Shown: positions 1-8,105 of the stretch, piece after piece | Layout: each line of letters starts with the position of its first letter | Position numbering within the stretch: the first letter of the stretch is position 1 | DNA from: JADJNW01 sp964517175 | GTDB taxonomy: Bacteria; Bacteroidota; Bacteroidia; Chitinophagales; Saprospiraceae | NCBI GenBank assembly: GCA_964517175.1 | Contig: CAZFBU010000097.1 | Location: forward strand, 1 to 16,687 | DNA: 16,687 bases | Direction of reading: 5' to 3' | The notes under the pieces: generated by a model | The model's database searches: none | Told to the model about the DNA's origin: nothing | What the model saw: the letters and a program-made list of their open reading frames with translations, nothing else | Position numbers and translations under genes: made by a program

Positions 1-875
1 ATTTCTGCACGATTTAAAACTTTTTCCCACTGCAAATCCTTGACATCCGGCGTTTGAAAGACAAAATTTTCAATCAAACCCGGCTGAAAATTGCTCCAAT
101 CGGACTTGATCTTAAAAAAACTTCCTCCCCTGCTTCGCGCAAATTCATTTACCCAGGCATAATCCGTCGTAACCACCGGCAAGCCCAGGGCGCAGTACTC
201 CAGCAGTTTCAGCGAAGGTTGCAAATTGTAAGGATAAATATCCGGGATGTAATTCAACCCAAAGCGCGCCTGTACTAAATGATCGGGGATTTCTTGATAA
301 GGCACAGGTCCAGCGAAGTGAATATTTTTCAGTTTTTGAAACTTCCGAAGTAAATACGTTGGCGCTTCGCCAATGAGCAGTAAACTGTAGCGTTGAAACC
401 GACTGGCAAACTTTTCCAGTAACGATTCTAAGCGCCTTGTCTGATCCATCGCGCCATGATACACAAAGTCGTATTTCTTTTCGACTGGAAAAGTTTCAAA
501 AAAATGCGCGCCCACGCCGGCATCCCGATATAGCGTCGGCACGTTATCCTTGAATTTAAACCCCTGCTGCACTGCTTCATTGTGGAAAATGCGCAGGTCG
601 GGACGGGCATTTGCCCAGGTTTTCACGCGATTTTTCCACTTTGCAAAAGGCGGCAGCGAAAGCGAAATGTATTCGTGAATTTTTAGCCGACCCGAAACGG
701 TGGGTACCCGGTCAAGCCCGAGGAGATGCCACTCCACGGCGTAGTCTCGCAGGTTTGGCACATTCGATTTTCGGAAAACATCCACCCGGAAGCCCGCTTT
801 CGCAAAATAGTGCTGGTAAGCTTCCAGTTCCGGTAGATATGCCCGCCCGGGGTGAATGAATGCGATCCGCTGCAT
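1..875 (-). CDS. Glycosyltransferase, GT4-like (3' end cut by window edge)
   Basis: The reading frame opens with ATG at 875 and stays open for 291 codons to the window edge, so the C-terminus is missing. The N-terminus (MQRIAFIHPGRAYLPELEAY) is the first beta-strand of a GT-B fold, not a signal peptide, so the enzyme is probably cytoplasmic or membrane-peripheral. The second Rossmann domain begins near residue 135 (YDFVYHGAMDQTRRLESLL), followed by LLLIGEAP (166–172) and NIHFAGPVPYQEIPDHL (184–200). Residues 221–237 (SLKLLEYCALGLPVVTT) match the sugar-nucleotide-binding motif of GT4-type retaining glycosyltransferases, with Glu226 in the conserved position. It starts only 5 bp after the stop of the upstream GH3 gene, so the two are probably co-transcribed. 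Sugar donor and acceptor cannot be told; a role in cell-surface polysaccharide or glycoprotein synthesis is inferred. The family call is fairly secure, the exact subfamily is not. Confidence 0.85.
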   Translation of the reverse strand, partial: MQRIAFIHPGRAYLPELEAYQHYFAKAGFRVDVFRKSNVPNLRDYAVEWHLLGLDRVPTVSGRLKIHEYISLSLPPFAKWKNRVKTWANARPDLRIFHNEAVQQGFKFKDNVPTLYRDAGVGAHFFETFPVEKKYDFVYHGAMDQTRRLESLLEKFASRFQRYSLLLIGEAPTYLLRKFQKLKNIHFAGPVPYQEIPDHLVQARFGLNYIPDIYPYNLQPSLKLLEYCALGLPVVTTDYAWVNEFARSRGGSFFKIKSDWSNFQPGLIENFVFQTPDVKDLQWEKVLNRAE

Positions 876-880
876 GGAGA

Positions 881-3800
881 TCAATGAATTGATGCCGTTG
901 TTTCATCCGTTACGCCCTGTGATACGACAGACTTCGGCAACGCTTTCACCGGCAGCGGCTCCAGCGCTTGCGCCTCCGGTATATCCGGTGCATCCGGCTT
1001 AGGACCGTCGATCATGGCATCATACACAACCGCGAAAATACTGGATCGCACGCCCAGTCGATTGATACGATAGTTATCCATGGAAGGATAGGTACGATTA
1101 GATAAAAAGACGTAAACGATGTCGTTGACCGGATCCACCCAGGCGCAGGTTCCCGTGAAACCGATATGCCCGTAGGTACGCCCGGAGGCTTCCATGGGCA
1201 TCCCCCGGCGCATGTTGGGGTTAGTTTTGAATAAGTCGAAGCCAATGCCGGTGCGGGTGCTCATGGGTTCGCGCCGCGTGAACACGCGCACGGTGGTTGA
1301 GTCGAGATACTGCACATTGCCGTAGCTTCCGCCCTGATTGAGCATTTGCATCAGTATGGCGAGGTCGCGTGCATTAGAAAACAAGCCTGCGTGCCCGCTC
1401 ACGCCCCCCATCATTGCTGCGCCCATATCGTGTACGTAGCCACGCACCTGCTGGTTGCGGAAGTAGTGATCTTCTTCGGTCGGCGGTATGCGATTTAATG
1501 GAAACTTTTCCCAGGGGTTGTACATGGTCGTTTGCAAACCAAGTGGTTCGTAAAACTCCTCCGCCATGTACTGATCCATCGGCTTTCCGGTTACTTCCTG
1601 CACCAGTTTACTCAGAAGATAAAATCCCAGATCGCTATAACGATAATTGTTATTGGAATGCAGGCGCGTATCGACAATTTCCGACCACATTTTATCCATG
1701 TGATCTTCCCGCATGAAGAGCTTATCCGTTACCGGAACGCGATACCGGTTATCGGGATATTTTCGGTAGAATCGCGAAGAAGGATATGCCCGACGCCGGG
1801 AGCGTTTGACGACAGTTTGGGTGTAAAATGGAATCCAGCTCAGCAATCCGGCGCGGTGGGTCATAATGTCGCGGATGGTCAGAAATTCCTTGTTGCTACC
1901 CCGAACATCCGGCAAATAGGCACCCAGCGACTGGTCAATATCAATAATCCCCTCATCGTACAATTTCATAACTGCCAGTGTCGTAGCCGCAATTTTTGTC
2001 ACCGAAGCAAGGTCGTAAATATCGCCCACCTGTACCGGCTGGCCATCTTTATAAGCGTGCGTACCGAAAGCTTTTTCGTAAATGATTTTACCACTTTTTG
2101 CCACCAATACCACGCAGCCCGGCGTTGCTTTTGCTTCGATGGCTTCGATGGCGAGTTGGTCGATGCTCGTCAAAAACGCCGGGTTGATGCCAACCTCCTC
2201 CGGCAGCACATACCCGAAGCGCGTTGCTTTTTCAATCAGCACGCCATCGCCAAAGCGGCTTCGCACCGAAACCGTGACTGGCAGTTTTCCTTTGATCGGA
2301 ATGCCGCCGAATAAGGCCTGCGCCGCCAAATCTTCCATCATGGGATCTTCTTCGTAAGCCTCCAGCACCCAATCCACATAATCGAAGTACTTCAGCACGT
2401 ACGGATTGCCAAACACCACCAACACGACCTTCGTCTCTTTGCTCAAGTTGCCGATCAAGTCGCGCGCGCTTTGCGTAAGCCCGTAATTTCCGCCCTTGCC
2501 CGGATAAGTGGACAAACCATGCAGGCCAACAATAACTACGTCTTTATCCTTTAATTTGCCCAGCAAGCCTTGCGACACTTCCCTACCGGAAGTAAAATGC
2601 TCGACCTTGGTATAATCATCGAGTCGCTCCTGAAATTTCGTTTTTTGACCGGTGCCAATGCTCAGCGACGCGATCTCCATATTCAATTTGCCGAAAGGCA
2701 GCAAATCATTTTCATTGCGCACCAGCGTAATGGCATTGGCGTAAAGCTTGCGTTTCAGCGCTAATGCCTGGTCATTGTTGACTTCCGCTCTTACATTTTC
2801 TACCGGTAGTGGCGTATAGTCCGTCAAGCCAAGCCGATATTTGTACCGCAGCACTCTTTTCACGCTTGCTGCCACTTGCGTGGGATCCAGCTTGCCGTTT
2901 GCCAGGTAGCGCTTGATCTCGGTCATCGCCGCACCAATATTTTCCGGCAGTACCAGCACATCGTTGCCGGCGAGCAGCGCCTCCGCCTCCACCTGCCCGC
3001 TCGTAAAATGCTTGGTCACGCCCTTCATTTCCAGGGCATCCGTGAAAATAAGTCCGTCGAAGCCCATTTCTTTTCTGAGCACATTGGTCACCGTATTGCG
3101 CGAAAGCGTGGTCGGGCGATTTTTGCGAGCATCCAGCGCCGGCACGTGCAAATGCGCCACCATCATGCTGCCCACGCCTTTTTGCGCGAGCACGCGGAAA
3201 GGCATCAGCTCTACACTGTCCAGTCTTTCTCGGCTGTGATTGATTACCGGCAGATCGAGGTGAGAATCGACATCCGTATCGCCGTGCCCGGGAAAATGTT
3301 TGGCGCAAGCCAGCACGCCATTGTCCTGCATGCCTTTCATATATTGGAAACTCTTGGCTGCCACGTTTTCCGGGTTTTCGCCGAAAGAACGGAAATTGAT
3401 GACCGGATTCTGCGGGTTGTTATTAATATCGACCACCGGGGCAAAGTTCACCGTCACGCCCACGCGCTTAAGCTCGTGCGCGATCTCAGCGCCCATTTCG
3501 TAGATCAGGTCATTATCCTGAATAGCGCCCAGCGTCATTTGATAAGGAAAACTAATGCCATCCGACTTAAACCGCATGCCCAGCCCCCACTCGCCGTCGA
3601 TGGCGATCATCAGCGGAATTTTGCTCTGCGCCTGGTAGCGATTCACCAATTCGGTCTGCTGCTCCGGCGTGCCCTGGAAAAAACACATGCTGCCCACATG
3701 GTACTTCGCAATCAATTCTTCTACCTGACGAATGTGGTCTTCACCCAGATCGGAATGCGCCCGGATCATAAACAGCTGGCCCAGACGTTCGTCTTCGGTC

Positions 3801-3964
3801 AATGTGTTGTACACGGAGTCCGCCCACTGCTTTTCCACTGCAAACGGATCCATTTTTTCCTGCGGAATACATTCCTGCGTCCCGAGCATGAGCAGCACGG
3901 CCAGTGCGCTATAAAGCAAGCGCTGGCTCCATCGAAAAACTGTGGGTTTAGTCGTCTTTTCCAT
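881..3964 (-). CDS. Secreted GH3 (NagZ-like) beta-N-acetylhexosaminidase fused to a beta-lactamase-fold serine hydrolase
   Basis: This 1027-residue protein has two enzymatic halves. Residues about 45–385 are a glycoside hydrolase family 3 barrel of the NagZ type: AKHFPGHGDTDVDSH (221–235) is the family signature carrying the Asp–His acid/base pair, and FTDALEMKG (307–315) contains the nucleophile Asp309. A GH3 C-terminal-like alpha/beta domain spans about 400–570. Residues about 590–980 are a class C beta-lactamase/penicillin-binding fold with SVTK (Ser654, Lys657), YSD (776–778) in place of the usual YxN, HRAG (703–706) and HIGFTG (933–938). A hydrophobic segment at about 15–30 is an export signal; Cys32 is not in a good lipobox. 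Known NagZ enzymes release GlcNAc from muropeptides, so cell-wall turnover or recycling in the periplasm is inferred. I chose ATG at 3964; an in-frame TTG at 3994 would add ten residues ahead of the signal peptide and looks unlikely. Confidence 0.92.
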   Translation of the reverse strand: MEKTTKPTVFRWSQRLLYSALAVLLMLGTQECIPQEKMDPFAVEKQWADSVYNTLTEDERLGQLFMIRAHSDLGEDHIRQVEELIAKYHVGSMCFFQGTPEQQTELVNRYQAQSKIPLMIAIDGEWGLGMRFKSDGISFPYQMTLGAIQDNDLIYEMGAEIAHELKRVGVTVNFAPVVDINNNPQNPVINFRSFGENPENVAAKSFQYMKGMQDNGVLACAKHFPGHGDTDVDSHLDLPVINHSRERLDSVELMPFRVLAQKGVGSMMVAHLHVPALDARKNRPTTLSRNTVTNVLRKEMGFDGLIFTDALEMKGVTKHFTSGQVEAEALLAGNDVLVLPENIGAAMTEIKRYLANGKLDPTQVAASVKRVLRYKYRLGLTDYTPLPVENVRAEVNNDQALALKRKLYANAITLVRNENDLLPFGKLNMEIASLSIGTGQKTKFQERLDDYTKVEHFTSGREVSQGLLGKLKDKDVVIVGLHGLSTYPGKGGNYGLTQSARDLIGNLSKETKVVLVVFGNPYVLKYFDYVDWVLEAYEEDPMMEDLAAQALFGGIPIKGKLPVTVSVRSRFGDGVLIEKATRFGYVLPEEVGINPAFLTSIDQLAIEAIEAKATPGCVVLVAKSGKIIYEKAFGTHAYKDGQPVQVGDIYDLASVTKIAATTLAVMKLYDEGIIDIDQSLGAYLPDVRGSNKEFLTIRDIMTHRAGLLSWIPFYTQTVVKRSRRRAYPSSRFYRKYPDNRYRVPVTDKLFMREDHMDKMWSEIVDTRLHSNNNYRYSDLGFYLLSKLVQEVTGKPMDQYMAEEFYEPLGLQTTMYNPWEKFPLNRIPPTEEDHYFRNQQVRGYVHDMGAAMMGGVSGHAGLFSNARDLAILMQMLNQGGSYGNVQYLDSTTVRVFTRREPMSTRTGIGFDLFKTNPNMRRGMPMEASGRTYGHIGFTGTCAWVDPVNDIVYVFLSNRTYPSMDNYRINRLGVRSSIFAVVYDAMIDGPKPDAPDIPEAQALEPLPVKALPKSVVSQGVTDETTASIH

Positions 3965-4030
3965 AGTATTCTTTTTTGAGATTCCGGATGCCAAATTTCA
4001 GATTGCAAAGACTACTCTAGCATCAAAATG

Positions 4031-4054
4031 TCTGGCATCTGGCATCTGGCATCT
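4031..4054. repeat. Tandem 7-bp repeat, about 3.4 copies
   Basis: TCTGGCA is repeated three times without mismatch (4031–4037, 4038–4044, 4045–4051) and followed by a partial copy. It lies in the 88-bp gap between the TMTC-like gene and the GH3 gene and touches the stop codon (4053–4055) of the former. A 7-bp unit in a non-coding spacer could vary in number between strains by slippage. No function is visible. Confidence 0.8.
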
Positions 4055-6056
4055 ATTGATTTCCTTGTCTTTCCTGTGCAATATTTGGATTAATTTCCAG
4101 AGCCTTTTGAATGTAGGCGTTACCTTGCTCGGGCATTTGCGCATTGTAATAGGCGCTGCCCAGATCGTACCACGCACCTGCATTGTTGGGCTCCAGTTCC
4201 ACCCCTTTGGTGAAATACTCAATTGCCCGCTGCACATCACCCCCGATGCCGTACGCCACGCCCAGCAGACGCACCGTTTCATAATCATCCGGATTCATCT
4301 GATACGCCTGCTCCAGGTATTGGATTGCGCGCGCCAGATCGCCCTGCTCTTCGCCATAGTAGCGCCCTGCCTGCTGCAACGTAATGCTCAGGTTGTTGTA
4401 TGCTTCTTCGTAACCGGGGTCCAATTCTAATGCTTTACGATAATTGGCAATAGATTGGTCAAACTGTTTCAAATAGTTATAACAATTCCCCAGCAACAGA
4501 TAAGCGTTCTTATAAGTTGGATGAATATTAATAGCCTCTTGCAGATGTCCTGCTGCCTCTGTGAGCATGGATTGCTTCACTTGCTCATTCAGCTCGTTCA
4601 CAGATTGTGTAACAAGCTCCCCGCCAACTGCATTGCGTAGTTTTGCGCTATTGGGCGAGGTGCTGATGTCGGTTGTAAAAAGGGTGAAATTAGATGTCCA
4701 GGCCGGGTTTCGGGTGATGGTTTTGATACTGAATAATGCAGCAACTATCAATAAAACACCGAGCGCCGGATATAATTGCTTAAATCTCGTTATTTTTTTC
4801 TTAAAAGTCAAGTGATAAGCCAGCGCTGCTATCGCAATGGCAAAACCGACCGAAGGCATGAACGCCAGCCGCTCCGCCATATTCGTGCCGATAGGAAAGA
4901 TGATATTAGACACGATAGAAAGGGTCAACAAATAAAACCAGATGCCATAACTGACTGGATTTTTCCGGCGTAAGCCAAGAATTGCAAAGACGCCCAAACC
5001 AATATACATCAGCAAACTCAGCAGCACCCGCCAGTCGGCAAAGCTCAAAATGCCGATGTGCCGCGGGTAGTAGTCATGCGTGAGCGGGTGCGGGTAGACC
5101 AGCAATTGCAGGTATTTGCCCAGCGTGAAAAACACCGTCGCCAGGCGTTCACTCGCCGTGAAAGGCACGTACTGACTACCGTTCCACTTCAGAAAAGGAT
5201 TGTTCATCAACTCCATCGGCGGATCGCCGAGACCTGGTCCAATCACCGAGGTGCGAATGACGAGAAACAGCACCGCCGCCGCGACAAACGGCCCGGTCTG
5301 CGCCACAATTTTCCCCGCTTTTGCTTTGGTGAAAAAGTAAAACGTCAGCGGTGCGACGACCACAAAAGTGATCGCATTTTCTTTGGATAATAATGCCAGA
5401 AAAAAGATAACCCCGGCTACAATATGGAATAGATTCTTTTTTTCAAAATATGCCCGAAACGAGTAATACAGCGCCGCCAGGCTGCCCAGCAACGCCACGA
5501 TCTCGTCGCGCCCTTTGATATTCGCAACGGCTTCGGTATGAATGGGATGCGTAATGAATAATAAGCTCGCTGCCAGTGCAATGAAATAGGCCTTCGCCGG
5601 ATCATCCTTCGGTCGGAATAATTGCAAGAGCAGCCAGTACAAAACAAAACCGGTCAGGCCATAGAGTAGGGTATTCACCAGATGCCCGATGAAGGGATTC
5701 TGTCCAAAGAACTGATATTCAATGGCAAACATCACAAGCGTAAGCGGACGGTAGCGCCCGCCAGCCACGAGATTTGCCTTGCCCGCTTCTTTAAAAAAGC
5801 CGTAAAACGTATCGTACTGCAAAATGCCCGGAATGCCGGAAATGCCCTCCGTCGTGAACATATTATCGGTGATCACGATCGCATCGTCCTGCGCGTAGTC
5901 GTGCCCCAGCGTATTGGCGTACAGCAGGCAGCCCAGCGCAAAAATCGCCCAGGCGTGCAGGCGCGCACGACTAAACCAGGCAGGTGCATCCGCCGGTAGC
6001 GCCGGATAAGGCTGCGTCGTCTTTTTCAGGTTGCTTTTGGGCTTAGGTTTTGCCAT
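4053..6056 (-). CDS. TMTC-like multi-spanning membrane glycosyltransferase with C-terminal TPR domain
   Basis: The protein has 667 residues. A basic, proline-rich cytoplasmic start (1–30) leads into about ten hydrophobic helices up to about residue 450. The first extracytoplasmic loop contains HDYAQDDAIVITDN (52–65), the acidic loop expected of GT-C fold transferases. FITHPIHTEAVANIKGRDE (167–185) and SKENAITF (224–231) strongly resemble the HPIHTEAVA..GR and KEQGIT motifs of eukaryotic TMTC proteins (DUF1736 region). Residues about 504–660 are at least four TPR units (for example NAYLLLGNCYNYLKQFDQSI and AWYDLGSAYYNAQMPEQGNA). TMTC proteins transfer mannose to proteins from a lipid-linked donor; an analogous protein O-glycosylation role at the inner membrane is inferred. 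It is probably the first gene of the leftward group that contains the GH3 gene and a glycosyltransferase. The ATG at 6056 has only a weak purine-rich upstream stretch. Confidence 0.85.
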   Translation of the reverse strand: MAKPKPKSNLKKTTQPYPALPADAPAWFSRARLHAWAIFALGCLLYANTLGHDYAQDDAIVITDNMFTTEGISGIPGILQYDTFYGFFKEAGKANLVAGGRYRPLTLVMFAIEYQFFGQNPFIGHLVNTLLYGLTGFVLYWLLLQLFRPKDDPAKAYFIALAASLLFITHPIHTEAVANIKGRDEIVALLGSLAALYYSFRAYFEKKNLFHIVAGVIFFLALLSKENAITFVVVAPLTFYFFTKAKAGKIVAQTGPFVAAAVLFLVIRTSVIGPGLGDPPMELMNNPFLKWNGSQYVPFTASERLATVFFTLGKYLQLLVYPHPLTHDYYPRHIGILSFADWRVLLSLLMYIGLGVFAILGLRRKNPVSYGIWFYLLTLSIVSNIIFPIGTNMAERLAFMPSVGFAIAIAALAYHLTFKKKITRFKQLYPALGVLLIVAALFSIKTITRNPAWTSNFTLFTTDISTSPNSAKLRNAVGGELVTQSVNELNEQVKQSMLTEAAGHLQEAINIHPTYKNAYLLLGNCYNYLKQFDQSIANYRKALELDPGYEEAYNNLSITLQQAGRYYGEEQGDLARAIQYLEQAYQMNPDDYETVRLLGVAYGIGGDVQRAIEYFTKGVELEPNNAGAWYDLGSAYYNAQMPEQGNAYIQKALEINPNIAQERQGNQ

Positions 6057-6377
6057 GTTCTGCTCTACGTCATTTTACAATTGGCAAAATATTGATTTTA
6101 TCTTTTTGTTAAAACTTTTGCGGAAGCTTTAAAACAAAAAATGAGCAGATTTTTAAAAATTGCCAGATTTTCAGAACTTTTGCTCAAACGCTGCAAATTT
6201 TTTAATTCGCTGAAAAGTCCGTATTTCTTTGATTTCCCGACAGAAAATAATCTACGTTTCCTTTGTCTAACCAGATGATAATCGGGATGTATTCCACAAT
6301 ATCCATCTATTATTTTTACAATTCGTACCTTTACTGAATAGAAATAAATCACTTCGTTAACAAACCAAGCAACAAAT
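6057..6377. other. Divergent AT-rich intergenic region
   Basis: This stretch separates two genes transcribed away from each other and should hold both promoters. It is clearly more AT-rich than the flanking genes. I see one plausible plus-strand promoter (6228–6260) but no convincing TAnnTTTG box facing the TMTC-like gene. An 84-codon minus-strand open frame (6098–6352) lies here; its composition is lysine/phenylalanine-rich as expected from AT-rich non-coding DNA, it has no recognisable domain, and I do not regard it as a gene. Confidence 0.6.
6228..6260 (+). promoter_or_regulatory. Candidate Bacteroidota promoter for the amidohydrolase operon
   Basis: TTTG at 6228–6231 and TACGTTTC at 6253–6260 (one mismatch to TAnnTTTG) are 21 bases apart, in the range used by the Bacteroidota primary sigma factor. 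Transcription would start near 6267, leaving a leader of about 110 bases. A second weaker -7 candidate, TACCTTTA (6326–6333), has no matching -33 element. Confidence 0.3.
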
Positions 6378-8063
6378 ATGAAGTATCACTCACTATTACT
6401 CACGATGGCATTGCTGGTTGCCGCTACGTTGCTACAAGCGCAGGAGTCGCTGGTAGCGCCGGTCACCCGAACCATCGTTCTCAAGAATGCGAACATTGTT
6501 CCTCAGCCCGGTCAGATGATCGAACGCGGAACGGTCGTCATCAAAAACGGACTGATCGAAGCCGTAGGCAAGGACGTAAAAATGCCGACGAATGCCAAAG
6601 TTATTGACGCCGATTCGATGTACGTTTATGCCGGTTTTATCGACGGTTTGTCCACAACGGGCGTACCTCGTCCGGAAAATGAACAGAGCAACCAGCGCGG
6701 TCAGCAAAATCGTGCAGAAGACCCCGGCAATCCGCCGAACGAGCTCGCCGGCATCCTCCCCGAGCGCGACGTGCAAAGCTTGCTGAAGATGGATGATCGC
6801 TCGGTGGATGAAATGCGGAAGCTGGGCTTCACGGCCGTTCACGCCGTACCGAACGGGCAAATGCTCCCCGGCAAAGGCGCTATTATTTTGCTGCACGAAG
6901 AAGCGCCGGTCATTCGCACATCAACGGCTTTGTTCAGCCAGTTGGCTGGTGCGCGGGGCGTGTATCCGGCAACGGTAATCGCCGTTATGTCCAAATGGCG
7001 CGAATTGTACAAACAGGCGGAGCAGGCTAAAGCCCACGAAACCATGTATCAGAAATCGCCGTCGGGTATGGCGCGTCCGAATTACAGCGAAACAATGCGT
7101 GCTTTCTACCCGGTGATCGACAAGGCGCAGCCGGTCTTCTTCGCCGCGGATGACCTGAAGTCCATCTATCGAGTTTTTGAACTGCAAAACGACCTCGGCT
7201 TCTCGCTCATTCTGGGCAATGTGAAGCAGGGCTGGCAGGTAGCCGACCTGATAAAGTCGAAAAATGTGCCGGTGTTTCTGTCGCTGGATTTGCCAACAGC
7301 GAAAAAAGCCGACGAGAAGAAAAAAGAGGAGAAGGAAGAAAAAGTAAAATCCATAACCGAAATGGAAATGGAAGCATTGGAAAAACGACGTGCCGAAGAA
7401 ATGAAAAAATACGAAACGCAGGCGGCGGAGTTTGCCAAACGGGGTATCACCTTTGGGTTTTCGGCAATGGATTTAAAAAGCAAGGACTTCAAAGCCAATC
7501 TTCGCCGCATGATTGATGGGGGGCTGAACGAAGAGACCGCGCTGGCAGCACTGACGACCAACCCCGCAAAAATGCTCGGGCTGTCCGCCATGATGGGTAC
7601 AATCGAAAAGGGTAAGATGGGCAATCTCGTCGTTTCTGACAAGCCGTTTTTTGATGAAAAAGCCAACGTGCGCTACGTTTTTGTTGATGGAAAAATGTAC
7701 GAATACGAAGGGCGCGCTGCCAAAGCCGGCGACCCCAATGCAACCGCCAAACCCTCCGGGCGCTGGAGCTATACCATGGCTATTCCGGGACAGGAAGTGG
7801 ACGGGCTGCTGGAACTGACGGATGAAAATGGCACCATCAATGGAACGTTGAGCAACCGCGCAACCAATCAAAACACGCCCATTCAAAATGCCCGCATTAG
7901 CGGCAATCTGCTCACTTTCAGCACAACGATCAACTACGGCGGACAAAGTGTAACCCTCGATTATGAACTGCTGATCGACGGCGACTTTTTTGAAGGCACG
8001 GTCAATATTGCTGATTTTGGTTCTTTCGATGTGGAAGGACAACGTGACCCGGGGCAAGAGTAA
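6378..8063 (+). CDS. Exported amidohydrolase-superfamily protein lacking the metal-binding histidines, with C-terminal beta-rich domain
   Basis: This 561-residue protein starts with a signal peptide ending near LLQAQ (18–22). It has the composite beta-sandwich of imidazolonepropionase-like amidohydrolases (residues 33–85, then LTTNPAKMLGL 392–402 and GTIEKGKMGNLVVSD 407–421). At the HxH position it reads YAGFIDGLSTTG (84–95), with Leu91 and Thr93 instead of His. Aligned with the next gene product, the other His ligands become Phe254, Ala256 and Asn281, while Asp365 is kept. A highly charged Lys/Glu insertion covers about 308–347 and probably forms a helix. Residues about 460–557 form an extra domain with alternating strands and glycine turns (GLLELTDENGTINGTLSN). 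It heads a likely operon of three exported paralogues. A hydrolase using standard binuclear or mononuclear metal chemistry is unlikely; a binding, scaffolding or partner role is inferred. No Shine-Dalgarno is visible, as usual in this phylum. Confidence 0.85.
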   Translation: MKYHSLLLTMALLVAATLLQAQESLVAPVTRTIVLKNANIVPQPGQMIERGTVVIKNGLIEAVGKDVKMPTNAKVIDADSMYVYAGFIDGLSTTGVPRPENEQSNQRGQQNRAEDPGNPPNELAGILPERDVQSLLKMDDRSVDEMRKLGFTAVHAVPNGQMLPGKGAIILLHEEAPVIRTSTALFSQLAGARGVYPATVIAVMSKWRELYKQAEQAKAHETMYQKSPSGMARPNYSETMRAFYPVIDKAQPVFFAADDLKSIYRVFELQNDLGFSLILGNVKQGWQVADLIKSKNVPVFLSLDLPTAKKADEKKKEEKEEKVKSITEMEMEALEKRRAEEMKKYETQAAEFAKRGITFGFSAMDLKSKDFKANLRRMIDGGLNEETALAALTTNPAKMLGLSAMMGTIEKGKMGNLVVSDKPFFDEKANVRYVFVDGKMYEYEGRAAKAGDPNATAKPSGRWSYTMAIPGQEVDGLLELTDENGTINGTLSNRATNQNTPIQNARISGNLLTFSTTINYGGQSVTLDYELLIDGDFFEGTVNIADFGSFDVEGQRDPGQE

Positions 8064-8105
8064 TGGCTGTTTTTTAGCAAAATTTCATTCAAAATTTGAA
8101 AAAAT

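Noticed and set aside
2876..3979. 367-codon plus-strand open frame opposite the GH3 domain
   Set aside because: Antisense to a gene with intact catalytic motifs; the translation is His/Arg-rich and meaningless.
3965..3994. Ten-codon N-terminal extension of the GH3 protein from TTG at 3994
   Set aside because: The internal ATG at 3964 places the signal peptide near the N-terminus, as expected.
6098..6352. 84-codon minus-strand open frame in the divergent region
   Set aside because: AT-rich sequence with Lys/Phe/Leu-biased translation, no ribosome-binding site, no motif, and it fills a region that must contain promoters.
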